This document shows positions 43,350 through 52,871 of a DNA stretch of 64,000 nucleotides, piece by piece; positions within the stretch are counted from its first letter, which is position 1; every line of letters begins with the position of its first letter. The position numbers and the translations under genes are program-made. The notes under the pieces were generated by a model, which was given only the letters and a program-made list of their open reading frames with translations, was not told the origin of the DNA and made no database searches. This DNA is from Clostridiaceae bacterium. GTDB taxonomy: Bacteria; Bacillota; Clostridia; DUPQ01. The stretch covers positions 1 to 64,000 of the forward strand of contig DUPQ01000057.1 of the NCBI GenBank assembly GCA_012838235.1, given 5' to 3'.

Positions 43350-45251
43350 ATGCATTACGGATTTATAAAAGTGGCGGCGGCAAGTCCATCATTAAGAGTT
43401 GCGGATTGTAAGTACAATTGCAACGGCATTATTAAAACAATAAAAAAGGCATATGACAGAAATGTTCAACTTCTGGTATTTCCCGAACTTAATATAACGG
43501 GATATACCTGTGACGATCTTTTTTCACATAAGCTTCTTATCGATCAAGCGTTAACCGGTCTTTTAGATATTGTCAAAGCATCGGAAAGCAAAGAAATGCT
43601 TATCGTTACGGGACTTCCGGTTAAGGCGGAAGGTTATCTGTATAACTGTGCCGCAGTAGTGTATAACGGAAATATACTGGGTATTGTTCCCAAAACCCAT
43701 CTTCCCAGCTATAACGAATATTATGAGATGCGTATATTCAGGAGTGCACCGAAGGAGAACTCCGTAATAGATATTAACGGTACGTCGGTACCGTTCGGAA
43801 CAAGGCTCATATTCCGTAATATGCTTATGAACGATTTTTCACTTGCTATAGAAATAGGTGAAGATTTGTTTGCTCCGGTAAATCCCGGTTCTCTGCACGC
43901 AATGAACGGAGCCGCGGTTATAGCAAATCCTTCGGCAAACAATGAACTTCTGGATAAAGCCGGTTACAGAAGAACGCTCATTGAAGCGCAATCAAGAAAA
44001 AGTATATGTGCTTACATCTTCAGCAATGCATCCGATCGGGAATCCACTACGGACATGGTTTTTTCCGGTCATAAGATGATAGCGGAAAACGGAACGGTTC
44101 TTTCCGAAGCTCTGCCTTTTACCGGTGAATACATTGAAACCGAGATAGATCTGGAACGTCTGTCTCACGACAGAAAGAGCCGGTTACCCGTAGCGGAACA
44201 GCATGATAGCGGCTATAAGATTATACCGTTTACAATGAAGCCTGTTGAATGTCGGATATCCCGGACAATAAAAAAACATCCTTTCATACCGGAAGACAAC
44301 GACACGATGGAAAAGCGCTGTGACCTGATATTGAACATACAGGCAACAGGTCTTAAAAAGAGAATGGAACACACAAACTGCAAAACCGCGGTTATAGGTA
44401 TATCGGGAGGTATGGATTCCACTCTTGCATTGCTTGTCACACATAGAGCATTTAAGGATATGGGAAGGTCTCCTTCGGATATAGTGTGTATATCCATGCC
44501 GTGTTTCGGCACCACAAAAAGAACAAAGGATAACGCAAGCAAACTGAGCAGGATTCTTAATACGGATTTCAGAGTAATAAACATTACCGCCTCGGTAAAA
44601 AGGCATTTAGCGGATATAGGGCATGACGGAGTAACAACCGATGCCGCATATGAAAATGCACAGGCACGGGAAAGAACGCAGGTATTGATGGATATTTCCA
44701 ATATGACAAACGGTATGGTTATAGGAACCGGCAGTCTTTCGGAACAGGCAATCGGCTGGAGTACATACAACGGAGACCACATGTCCATGTACAATGTAAA
44801 TACTTCAGTGCCCAAAACATTGGTGAGACATATTATCCGATATATTGCTGACCGTTCGGAAAGCAAACTGAAAGCTGTTCTGTATGATATTCTGGATACA
44901 CCCATAAGTCCCGAACTTATACCCGGAGTAAACGGTGAAATTATACAAAAGACCGAAAGCATTGTAGGACCTTACGAACTGCATGATTTCTTTTTATACT
45001 ATTTCCTCCGCTGGGGCTTTACACCGAAAAAAATACTTATGCTTGCAACATATGCGTTTAAAGATAATTATTCCGCCGATGAGATTAAAAAATGGCTGAA
45101 GATATTTTTAAGAAGATTTTTCCTGCATCAGTTTAAGAGAAGCTGCAGTCCCAACGGACCTAAAATAGGGTCTGTTGCACTTTCTCCAAGAGGGGACTGG
45201 CGCATGCCGAGCGACGCATCTTCTGAGGGATGGATGAAGAATCTTGACTGA
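43350..45251 (+). CDS. nadE: NAD+ synthetase of the glutamine-dependent type, with Gly at the glutaminase nucleophile
   Basis: A 633-residue two-domain enzyme making NAD from deamido-NAD. Residues 1-270 are a nitrilase-type amidotransferase domain: the catalytic Glu is in FPELNITGYT and the Lys in VPKTHLPSYNEYYE, but the expected Cys of the family's EICEDLW motif is Gly170 (IEIGEDLF; codon GGT at 43857-43859, one base from TGT). Residues about 330-633 are the synthetase with ATP loop GISGGMDST and SLSEQAIGWSTYNGDH. The glutaminase is therefore probably dead and the enzyme may need free ammonia. A TATAAT box lies at 43322-43327. Confidence 0.92.
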   Translation: MHYGFIKVAAASPSLRVADCKYNCNGIIKTIKKAYDRNVQLLVFPELNITGYTCDDLFSHKLLIDQALTGLLDIVKASESKEMLIVTGLPVKAEGYLYNCAAVVYNGNILGIVPKTHLPSYNEYYEMRIFRSAPKENSVIDINGTSVPFGTRLIFRNMLMNDFSLAIEIGEDLFAPVNPGSLHAMNGAAVIANPSANNELLDKAGYRRTLIEAQSRKSICAYIFSNASDRESTTDMVFSGHKMIAENGTVLSEALPFTGEYIETEIDLERLSHDRKSRLPVAEQHDSGYKIIPFTMKPVECRISRTIKKHPFIPEDNDTMEKRCDLILNIQATGLKKRMEHTNCKTAVIGISGGMDSTLALLVTHRAFKDMGRSPSDIVCISMPCFGTTKRTKDNASKLSRILNTDFRVINITASVKRHLADIGHDGVTTDAAYENAQARERTQVLMDISNMTNGMVIGTGSLSEQAIGWSTYNGDHMSMYNVNTSVPKTLVRHIIRYIADRSESKLKAVLYDILDTPISPELIPGVNGEIIQKTESIVGPYELHDFFLYYFLRWGFTPKKILMLATYAFKDNYSADEIKKWLKIFLRRFFLHQFKRSCSPNGPKIGSVALSPRGDWRMPSDASSEGWMKNLD

Positions 45252-45268
45252 AAGAAAGGAGGTCTGAC

Positions 45269-45952
45269 ATGGACAATGTGATTTCTTATCTCAGAGAACT
45301 TAATTTTGTGACCATGATTATAAGGATTGTGTTGGCTTTTCTTTGCGGCGGACTTATAGGAATGCAGAGGGAAAGGCACGGCCGTTCAGCCGGGTTTCGG
45401 ACACATATCATAGTATGCATAGGGTCGGCCCTGACCGCAATGACAGGAATATTCATGTCGGATATATTGGGTTTTGATACCGATCCCATGCGACTCTCCG
45501 CTCAGGTACTTTCCGGCATAGGATTTTTGGGGGTAGGAACCATTCTTGTTACCGGTCATACCCATGTAAAGGGACTGACCACCGCTGCGGGGCTTTGGAC
45601 CATTGCTGCTGTAGGTTTAGCAATAGGAGCGGGATTTTATGAAGCGGCTATCATATGCGTTATAGTACTTGCAATAGTAATGGCTTACTTAGGCAACTTC
45701 GGGTCCAGAAGGATAAAGATGGATGTTTATCTGGAGATTACCGGCAGCAGGAACATAAATACCGTTATAAAGGATATTGAAAAAGCGGGATACACCATAG
45801 ATAATGTTGAAGTGCAGAGTGCAAAAAGCGGCACATACGGCAATATCGGGTTGAGTATTGTAATAGGCATACCGAGAAAAGTCGATGAAGAAAAGGTAAT
45901 AAATGATATCACGGCAGTGGGAAATGTAGTACTTGTTGTGAGATGTGATTGA
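45269..45952 (+). CDS. MgtC/SapB family membrane protein
   Basis: A 227-residue protein with four or five N-terminal membrane helices and a soluble C-terminal domain (about 150-227) of ACT-like look. Family strings are CGGLIGMQRERHGRSAGFRTH, GIGFLGVGTILV and GLTTAAGLWTIAAVGLAIG. In pathogens MgtC affects F-type ATPase activity and growth at low magnesium; the role here is not evident. It starts 17 bp after nadE with a strong AAAGGAGG, and its stop overlaps the next ATG (TGATG). Confidence 0.9.
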   Translation: MDNVISYLRELNFVTMIIRIVLAFLCGGLIGMQRERHGRSAGFRTHIIVCIGSALTAMTGIFMSDILGFDTDPMRLSAQVLSGIGFLGVGTILVTGHTHVKGLTTAAGLWTIAAVGLAIGAGFYEAAIICVIVLAIVMAYLGNFGSRRIKMDVYLEITGSRNINTVIKDIEKAGYTIDNVEVQSAKSGTYGNIGLSIVIGIPRKVDEEKVINDITAVGNVVLVVRCD

Positions 45953-46878
45953 TGACGGATAAAAGCAATCTAAAAGACATACCGGTTTTCAGAATAGAAG
46001 ACAATCCTGACGGACATTTGATGTTTTATGTCAAAAAATACCGACCGGAAAACGGAACACATTATCTGCATGCACATAAATGCATACAGATAAACTATGT
46101 ATACAGCGGAAAAGCCGTTCATATCATACATAACAAAAAATATGACCTTGTAAAAGGAGATATTTTTGTCATTCCTCCGAATGTTCCGCATCAGATACAA
46201 CCCGCGGGAGTAAGCGATACCGAAATAGTGGAATTTGAATTTGATCCCAAATTTATTAACGAATTTCTTAATGATTTGAAAAAAGGCGAGTCGTTCTGGG
46301 ATTTCGCATATATAGAACCTTTTTTAGTGGAAGAGCATTCGGTCAGACCGAGATTTAATCTGGTAGGCAAAATACAGTGTGAAACGGAAAATATTTTTAA
46401 CGAAATACTCAGGGAATATGAAAACAGAGAGCCGGGATTTGACCTTATAATCCGCTCGCTTCTTTTGAAACTTTTAGTGATGGTGGGAAGAGAATTTACC
46501 AAAAAGATAAGTAACAGCAAATCGGCAAAGCTTTTTGAAAGACATAACGATGCAATCAAAAGAGCTATACGATATATAGAAGAGCACTATACGCAGGACT
46601 TGAATATTGATGCCGTTGCAAAGAAGTTTCACTTGTCTCCCTCTTTCTTCGGTTATCTGTTTAAGAACCTTACATCCAAAACATTCAAGGAATATTTAAC
46701 AGGACTGAGGATAGCAAAAGCTTCGGAGATGCTGAAACACACCGATGACCTGGTTATAAACATATGTTATGAGTCGGGATTTAACAATGTAAACCATTTT
46801 AACCGCACATTCAAACAGATTATCGGCATGACGCCGGGACAATACAGAAAACGATTTATGAATGGAAACAGTCAATAA
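45952..46878 (+). CDS. AraC family transcriptional regulator with cupin sensor
   Basis: A 308-residue regulator. The N-terminal cupin (about 25-110) includes HYLHAHKCIQINYVYSGKA and GDIFVIPPNVPHQI, which suggests a sugar or similar ligand. The C-terminal pair of helix-turn-helix motifs (about 205-300) reads DAVAKKFHLSPSFFGYLFKN and YESGFNNVNHFNRTFKQIIGMTPGQYR, the AraC signature. Its ATG overlaps the mgtC-like stop. It may control the sugar aminotransferase and oxidoreductase genes that follow. Confidence 0.92.
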   Translation: MTDKSNLKDIPVFRIEDNPDGHLMFYVKKYRPENGTHYLHAHKCIQINYVYSGKAVHIIHNKKYDLVKGDIFVIPPNVPHQIQPAGVSDTEIVEFEFDPKFINEFLNDLKKGESFWDFAYIEPFLVEEHSVRPRFNLVGKIQCETENIFNEILREYENREPGFDLIIRSLLLKLLVMVGREFTKKISNSKSAKLFERHNDAIKRAIRYIEEHYTQDLNIDAVAKKFHLSPSFFGYLFKNLTSKTFKEYLTGLRIAKASEMLKHTDDLVINICYESGFNNVNHFNRTFKQIIGMTPGQYRKRFMNGNSQ

Positions 46879-46922
46879 ATAAGTGGAAAGTGCAAAGAAA
46901 TACCGCAATAAAAATGTTAGGG

Positions 46923-46928
46923 TATAAT
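46923..46928 (+). promoter_or_regulatory. -10 box before the aminotransferase gene
   Basis: TATAAT 35 bases upstream of the ATG. The -35 region is poor, which would fit activation by the adjacent AraC regulator. Confidence 0.4.
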
Positions 46929-46962
46929 ATAGAAGTATTCATACAAGAGGAGGAAAACATAA

Positions 46963-48312
46963 ATGAGTGAACTTGCAATATTCGGAGGAAAGCCGGCAAT
47001 AGACAAAACGAAGGTGCCGGATTCGCTTTTCAAGTGGCCCATAGTGACCAAGGAAGATGAAGATGCCGTTCTGGATGTTTTGAGAAGAGGTGCAATGAGC
47101 GGACTGGATGTAACGGAGAAATTCGAAAAAGAGTTTGCCAAATGGCAGAAGAGAAAATATGCCATCGCATATTGCAACGGCACAATGTCGCTTCAAGCTG
47201 CAATGTACGCATGTAAGATAGGAGCGGGCGATGAAATAATATGCCCCAGCAAGACCTATTGGGCATCCTGTCTTCAGGCGTTTAATTTAGGTGCAACAGT
47301 GGTTTTTGCCGATATACATCCCAGGACACTATGTATCGACCCCGATGATATAGAGCGATGCATAGGACCGAGAACCAAAGCAATAATGGTTGTGCATTAT
47401 CTTTCACATCCCGCCGACATGGACCCCATTATGGCTATTGCAAAGAAACATAACATTTATGTGATAGAGGATGTATCCCATGCTCAGGGCGGCATGTATA
47501 AAGGCAGAATGTTGGGTACATTCGGTCATGTGGCCGCAATGTCCGCAATGAGCGGGAAATCTTTTGCGACAGGTGAAATGGGTATTCTCGTAACCGACGA
47601 CAAGGAAATGTATGACCGTGCAATGGCATATTGCCATTATGAAAGAAACAATTCCAAGTACATATCCACCGATTATCTTTTAAAATATGCTTCCATGCCT
47701 TTGGGCGGAGTTAAGGGGAGAGTAAACCAGATGTGTGCCGCAATGGGAAGGGTGCAACTGAAATATTATGATGAGAGAACTGCCGAGATAAGGAAAGCAA
47801 TGAAGTATTTCTGGAGTCTTCTGGAGGGAGTTCCGGGAATCAGAGCCCATATGGTGGACGAGTCGGACGGCTCCAATATGGCAGGATGGTATGCTCCCCA
47901 CGGATTATACTGTCCGGAAGAACTGGAAGGACTTTCCGTAGAGCGATTCTGTGAAGCGGTACGGGCGGAAGGTTTTGCAGCCAGAGCGGGCGGAAACAGG
48001 GCTTTGCATCTGCATGATATATTTAAAGACTACAACGGATTGAACTATGATAAGCCGGCAAGAGTGGCATTTACCGACAGGGATGTGCGTAAACTGGATG
48101 AAGGTATAACGGTATCGCAACATGTTCAGATATATTCAATACCGTGGTTTAAACACTATATGCCGGAATGCATAGAGATGTACGCAAACGCTTTCAAGAA
48201 GGTGGCTTTGAATTACAAAGAATTGCTTGCAGGTGATGAGAAGAGAGGAACGGAAAGCGGAAGATGGTTCTTCTATACCGATAAAAAAGAAAAGAGCAAA
48301 GGAGCGAAATGA
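46963..48312 (+). CDS. DegT/DnrJ/EryC1/StrS family PLP aminotransferase
   Basis: A 449-residue PLP enzyme of the sugar aminotransferase family. The PLP Lys is K199 in MSGKSFATGEMG; the Asp and His of EDVSHAQGG (near 170) contact the cofactor, and FEKEFAKWQKRKYAIAYCNGT is the usual N-terminal start. Family members aminate keto-sugars or keto-cyclitols. It overlaps the Gfo/Idh oxidoreductase gene by 4 bp, and such pairs usually act in succession: oxidation of a sugar or inositol, then transamination. The RBS AAGAGGAGG is strong. Confidence 0.9.
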   Translation: MSELAIFGGKPAIDKTKVPDSLFKWPIVTKEDEDAVLDVLRRGAMSGLDVTEKFEKEFAKWQKRKYAIAYCNGTMSLQAAMYACKIGAGDEIICPSKTYWASCLQAFNLGATVVFADIHPRTLCIDPDDIERCIGPRTKAIMVVHYLSHPADMDPIMAIAKKHNIYVIEDVSHAQGGMYKGRMLGTFGHVAAMSAMSGKSFATGEMGILVTDDKEMYDRAMAYCHYERNNSKYISTDYLLKYASMPLGGVKGRVNQMCAAMGRVQLKYYDERTAEIRKAMKYFWSLLEGVPGIRAHMVDESDGSNMAGWYAPHGLYCPEELEGLSVERFCEAVRAEGFAARAGGNRALHLHDIFKDYNGLNYDKPARVAFTDRDVRKLDEGITVSQHVQIYSIPWFKHYMPECIEMYANAFKKVALNYKELLAGDEKRGTESGRWFFYTDKKEKSKGAK

Positions 48313-49331
48313 GTAAAGAGATTATAAGATACGGAATAATAGGATGCGGGGGTATAGCACATACTCATGCAGAAGCCCTTCTGCAGATAAAAGGAGCCAA
48401 ACTTGTGGGAGTCAGCGGTTGTTCACCGCAGGAACCTGTGCCTTTTGCCGAAAAATACGGCATTAAAAGCTTTGACAGCAATGAGCATCTTTTATCAAGT
48501 GAGGAGATTGATGCCGTAACCGTATGTACTCCGAGCGGATATCATGCACCTATAGCCATAAGTGCGGCACAGCATAAGAAGCACGCTATTATTGAGAAAC
48601 CGCTTGCCTTGACCACGGAAAGTGCTAAGCAGGTAGTACAAGCTTTTGCGAAAAACGGCATGACCGGCAGTGTAATTTCACAGTTAAGGTTTTATGACGG
48701 AATAAGGAAAGTAAAAAGCATGATTGAGGATAAAAGACTCGGTGATCTTATAATGGCCAACCTTACCATGAAATTCCACAGATCGCAGGAATACTATGAT
48801 TCCGGTAAATGGAGAGGCACCTGGGAACTTGACGGCGGCGGTGCAATGATGAATCAAGGTATTCACGGTGTGGATGCGCTTCTTTATTTTATAGGAGAAG
48901 TAAAGAATGTTTACGGCTACATACGCACTTTGACACACAAAATAGAGGTAGAAGATAATGCGGTTGCGGTTGTGGAATTCAGGAACGGTTGCTTGGGAAC
49001 AATAATTGCGTCCACATCAATGGTACCGGCATGCAACAGAACAATAGAGATTCACGGCACCAAGGGTACAATACTTCTTGAAGAGGAGCATATTGCACGT
49101 CTTTACATAGAAGGCGAGAAAGAGTATTCGGCTGATGATATAGCACAGGGAGAAGCGGCAAGCAGCCATATTATTACAGCCGGCGGACATGTGAAACAAC
49201 TTACCGATTTCACAGAGGCTCTTCTGGAAAAGAGAGCACCTTATGTTTCACTGGAAGACGGAATGAAGGCCGTCGACCTTATAACGTCCGTTTATGCTTC
49301 TTCAAAGACCAACAGCATATACGGAAGATAG
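48309..49331 (+). CDS. Gfo/Idh/MocA family NAD(P)-dependent oxidoreductase
   Basis: A 340-residue dehydrogenase for sugars or cyclitols. The Rossmann start is YGIIGCGGIAHTHAEAL, and the catalytic Lys is in IIEKPLALTTE near residue 97. The C-terminal domain has ELDGGGAMMNQGIHGVDALLYF with its conserved Asp and His. The ATGA overlap with the aminotransferase shows coupled expression. The substrate is not readable from sequence. Confidence 0.92.
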   Translation: MSKEIIRYGIIGCGGIAHTHAEALLQIKGAKLVGVSGCSPQEPVPFAEKYGIKSFDSNEHLLSSEEIDAVTVCTPSGYHAPIAISAAQHKKHAIIEKPLALTTESAKQVVQAFAKNGMTGSVISQLRFYDGIRKVKSMIEDKRLGDLIMANLTMKFHRSQEYYDSGKWRGTWELDGGGAMMNQGIHGVDALLYFIGEVKNVYGYIRTLTHKIEVEDNAVAVVEFRNGCLGTIIASTSMVPACNRTIEIHGTKGTILLEEEHIARLYIEGEKEYSADDIAQGEAASSHIITAGGHVKQLTDFTEALLEKRAPYVSLEDGMKAVDLITSVYASSKTNSIYGR

Positions 49332-49370
49332 AAACACTACGGAAAAAAACATAGAAAACTAATGTTGAAA

Positions 49371-49388
49371 GAGAGCCGGAAGGCTCTC
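49371..49388 (+). terminator. hairpin after the oxidoreductase gene
   Basis: GAGAGCC and GGCTCTC form a perfect 7-bp stem with a GGAA tetraloop. Only CTTT follows directly, and a T run comes some 14 bases later, so it may be a weak terminator or an mRNA 3' end. Confidence 0.5.
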
Positions 49389-49563
49389 CTTTAAATTCAC
49401 GTTTTTTTCTGCAATTTATCGTTCTTTTGAACTTGTATATATACATTTAACTCAAGCAACACAATAATTTGCAGAAAATTGATTTTTCTATGTATCAGTA
49501 GTGATAAAATATCTCATAGAGTAGGATAAATTTGATTTTAAATATACATAAAAGGTGAAGAAA

Positions 49564-50274
49564 ATGCTGGAAGTATTGAATGTAACGAAAAAGTATGGAA
49601 AAGTGGTGGCAAATGATGATATATCTTTCTCTGTCAATGGCGGACAGATAGCAATTCTTTTAGGTCCCAACGGTGCCGGTAAATCCACAATCATTAAATG
49701 CATAAGCGGTCTGTTGCGTTTCAAGGGTGAGATAAAGTTAGACGGCTACGATAACAAATCCATTGAAGCAAAGCGGTTATTGGGGTATGTGCCGGAAGTT
49801 CCTGCGGTATATGATCTTCTGACCGTGGAAGAGCATCTGGAGTTTATTGCCAGAGCATATAGGATAAAAGATGACGAATATGAGAGAAGTCTTTTGGAGC
49901 GGTTTGAACTGTGGGATAAGAAATCAAAATTGGGCAAGGAATTGTCCAAAGGAATGCAGCAGAAATTATCCATATGCTGTGCATTGGTACACAAACCCGA
50001 GGTTATTGTATTTGATGAACCTTTAGTAGGTCTGGATCCTCATGCCATTAAGGTTATAAAAGCTATATTTCAGGAATTGAAGCAAGACGGAAGAACAATA
50101 CTGATAAGTACCCATATGATTGACAGCGTTGAAGATTATTGGGATGTCGCTCATATAATGATGGACGGGAAATTTGCGGCTACGAAATTAAATGAAAGCG
50201 TTTCCGGAGACGACAAGGAAAGTCTGGAAGAACTGTTTTTCAGGATTACCGAAAAAAAGAGTGAAGAAGCATGA
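49564..50274 (+). CDS. ABC-2 type exporter ATP-binding protein
   Basis: A 236-residue ATPase with Walker A GPNGAGKSTI, signature LSKGMQQKLSICCAL, Walker B EVIVFDEPLVGLD and the His of ISTHMIDSVE. The SKGMQQ signature is usual for CcmA/NatA-type exporters. The ATG at 49564 is preceded by AAAGGTG; a GTG at 49555 lies inside that site. It overlaps its permease gene by 4 bp. Substrate unknown. Confidence 0.93.
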   Translation: MLEVLNVTKKYGKVVANDDISFSVNGGQIAILLGPNGAGKSTIIKCISGLLRFKGEIKLDGYDNKSIEAKRLLGYVPEVPAVYDLLTVEEHLEFIARAYRIKDDEYERSLLERFELWDKKSKLGKELSKGMQQKLSICCALVHKPEVIVFDEPLVGLDPHAIKVIKAIFQELKQDGRTILISTHMIDSVEDYWDVAHIMMDGKFAATKLNESVSGDDKESLEELFFRITEKKSEEA

Positions 50275-51842
50275 AAAAAAACGCAATTACATACCTTCTG
50301 GCTATAAAGTTAAAAAATAATATTAAGGAACTGTTCAAGAAACCGGCTCGCTTGATATATGCCGTTATCATGATAGCGTTAATAGTGGTTACCGCAATAT
50401 CGGGGAAAAAGCGTGTGGATGAAAATACGGTATTCCGTGATCCTCGGGAATTAACAGCCGGTCTTACGGCTTTGTATATTATTATGTTCAGTCTCATTGC
50501 CTATAACGGCTTTAAAAGCGGAGCAACTATGTTCAAGATGCCGGATGTGAATCTCTTATTCACGTCACCCATACATCCGAGAAGGGTGTTGTTTTACGGA
50601 TTATTCCAGCAACTGGGTACTTCGTTACTCTTAGGTGTTTTTATATTATATCAATACTCATGGCTGCACATTTTGTACGGAATAAATTTCCTGCAACTTA
50701 TTATTATATTGTTGGGTTACTCATTATCGGTATTTGTTGCACAACTGACAGCAATGGTTATATATTCTTTTACCAGTTACGACGATAAGAAAAAAAGGAT
50801 AGCCGCAGTTATTTTCTTCGGTATAATCATTGCATATGCAATAGGACTGGTCATATTTTTACTTAAGGATATGGATAATGTAGTAACCAATCTTGTAACT
50901 GCCGGAAACAGTATACTTTTGCGACTTATGCCCGGGGGAGGATGGATAGGCGGAATACTTAACGGCATATTGCTGAAAGATATTTCCGCCATACTGCTCG
51001 GTTCGGTTTTAACCGTTGCATATATAGCGGGCATGACAATTTTGCTTTCTTATGCAAAGCAGGACTACTATGAGGATGTTTTAAAAACAAGTGAAGAGCA
51101 GTTTTCGCTTGCATCGGCACAGAAAGAAGGCAAGATAATGGAAACAACCGGCAAGGTAAAAGTGGGTAAAACCGGTCTTTCCAAAGGTGAAGGAGCAAGT
51201 GCTTTTTATTACAAGCACAAATTAGAGGAAAGAAGAGCAAGAAGATTTATATTGGAACCGGCCGGCATAGTGTTCATGATTGTTTCCATTATATTTGCGG
51301 TATTTATGAGAGAATACGGAATAGGTCCGATTTTCGCATACACTACGTACATGCAGATGATATCGGTCAAGATGGGTCGTTTCTCCAAGGAGCTCGGCAA
51401 ACCTTATATATACCTGGTGCCGGAAACATCTTTCAAAAAGATATTGTACAACATAGCGCAGTCATTTGCCGGATTCTTAGTGGAAGCGGCTATATTATAC
51501 ATAGCACTTGCGTTTATCTTAAAACTGACACCATTCGATGTGGTTGTACTAATACTTGCAAGATTGTCTTTCTCATATCTGTGTACCGCATGTAATATAC
51601 TTATCCAAAGGGTATTCGGAACAATATCCTCAAGAGTACTTATATATGTTTTCTACTTCCTTTCGGTTGCAGTAATGGCGGCACCCGGAGCGGTTGTCGC
51701 ATTGCTGATAGACAATACGGGGTGGATTCTGCTGTCGGATTATATATTACCGTTTTTGGCAATTACAGTATGCAATGTCCTTTTATCCCTACTGCTCATA
51801 TACTTATGCAGGGATGTTCTAAAATATGCAGAGTTGAAGTAG
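50271..51842 (+). CDS. ABC exporter permease (ABC_export-like)
   Basis: A 523-residue membrane protein with about ten hydrophobic segments and a long soluble stretch near 265-330. It resembles the putative ABC exporter family of Firmicutes (MFKMPDVNLLFTSPIHPRRVLFY is shared by such permeases). It overlaps the ATPase gene by ATGA, so the two make one transporter. Cargo unknown. Confidence 0.82.
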   Translation: MKKNAITYLLAIKLKNNIKELFKKPARLIYAVIMIALIVVTAISGKKRVDENTVFRDPRELTAGLTALYIIMFSLIAYNGFKSGATMFKMPDVNLLFTSPIHPRRVLFYGLFQQLGTSLLLGVFILYQYSWLHILYGINFLQLIIILLGYSLSVFVAQLTAMVIYSFTSYDDKKKRIAAVIFFGIIIAYAIGLVIFLLKDMDNVVTNLVTAGNSILLRLMPGGGWIGGILNGILLKDISAILLGSVLTVAYIAGMTILLSYAKQDYYEDVLKTSEEQFSLASAQKEGKIMETTGKVKVGKTGLSKGEGASAFYYKHKLEERRARRFILEPAGIVFMIVSIIFAVFMREYGIGPIFAYTTYMQMISVKMGRFSKELGKPYIYLVPETSFKKILYNIAQSFAGFLVEAAILYIALAFILKLTPFDVVVLILARLSFSYLCTACNILIQRVFGTISSRVLIYVFYFLSVAVMAAPGAVVALLIDNTGWILLSDYILPFLAITVCNVLLSLLLIYLCRDVLKYAELK

Positions 51843-51908
51843 TATAGAATGTTTCAGAGCAGGTGAGAATTCAATAATGTAGTTCTATTGCTTTAATGAT
51901 TATTCTGA

Positions 51909-51914
51909 TATAAT
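51909..51914 (+). promoter_or_regulatory. extended -10 box before the EamA gene
   Basis: CTGATATAAT with TG two bases before TATAAT, 24 bases upstream of the ATG; a weak TTGCTT -35 lies 15 bp upstream. Confidence 0.45.
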
Positions 51915-51937
51915 CTATCGGTCGGATAAAGGGAGCG

Positions 51938-52840
51938 ATGGATAAGAAAAGCAAGTTTGGGGCACATTTTACAGCACTGATAACGATTATGGTATGGGGA
52001 AGCACTTTTATCGCCAGCAGATTTATGTTGGATTACTTTACCCCGTTTCAGGTTATGATAATGAGATTTATACTTGCGTATATAGTCCTTCTGCTGATAA
52101 AACCGAAATTTACCAAAATTATATGGAAAGATGAACCGGTATTCTTTCTTATGGGACTTACCGGTTGCTCACTGTACTTTATTGCGGAATACAAGGCACT
52201 TACAATGACATCCGCTTCAAATGTCAGCATTATAGTAGCATCATCTCCTATTCTGATAGCACTTCTGGCTCACATATTTACAAAGGATGAAAAGTTAAAG
52301 GTTAATACGGTAGCCGGTTTCGTGATTGCTTTTATCGGAGTTGCTTTTGTTGTATTCAACGGAACATTTATCTTGAAATTCAATCCCATAGGAGATTTAT
52401 TGGCTTTTTTATCTGCTCTGTCATGGGCGGCTTACTCTCTCATTCTGAAAAAAGTAATTAACAGGTATGACAACATACTGCTGATACGAAAAGTAATGTT
52501 TTACGGGATTATAACGACTGCTCCTTTTCTCTTAATCGAAAGAAAGCCGTTTGATTTTACAGCTTTTTCCGATCTCAAACTCGTTATCAGCATTTTATTC
52601 CTCGGTGTGATAGGCAGCGGTTTGTGTTATCTGATATGGAACATACCGGTAAGCAAACTCGGAATCACTGTTACCAACAGTTATATCTATGCCATACCTT
52701 TTGTGACTATGATATTGGCCGCAACTCTGCTGAAGGAAAAAATAACCGTATTGGGCATTTTGGGAGCGGTACTGATTATACTGGGTGTTGTTATTACAAG
52801 TTCACCAAAAAATCTTCTTAAAACAAGAAAAAATAAGTGA
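51938..52840 (+). CDS. EamA/DMT family permease
   Basis: A 300-residue protein with ten hydrophobic helices in two repeated EamA halves (about 10-140 and 150-290). WGSTFIASRFMLDYFTPFQVMIMRF and LSALSWAAYSLILKKV are typical of RhaT/YdcZ-like drug and metabolite exporters. Substrate unknown. The RBS AAAGGGAG precedes the start. It is the only gene of its transcript, facing the convergent phosphoesterase gene. Confidence 0.9.
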   Translation: MDKKSKFGAHFTALITIMVWGSTFIASRFMLDYFTPFQVMIMRFILAYIVLLLIKPKFTKIIWKDEPVFFLMGLTGCSLYFIAEYKALTMTSASNVSIIVASSPILIALLAHIFTKDEKLKVNTVAGFVIAFIGVAFVVFNGTFILKFNPIGDLLAFLSALSWAAYSLILKKVINRYDNILLIRKVMFYGIITTAPFLLIERKPFDFTAFSDLKLVISILFLGVIGSGLCYLIWNIPVSKLGITVTNSYIYAIPFVTMILAATLLKEKITVLGILGAVLIILGVVITSSPKNLLKTRKNK

Positions 52841-52871
52841 AAAAACAGTTTCACGTGAGTGTTTAATAAAC

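Noticed and set aside
44213-44962. A minus-strand frame of about 250 codons inside nadE
   Set aside because: Antisense to a conserved enzyme, no ribosome site, and its sequence reads as a frame mirror of the synthetase domain.
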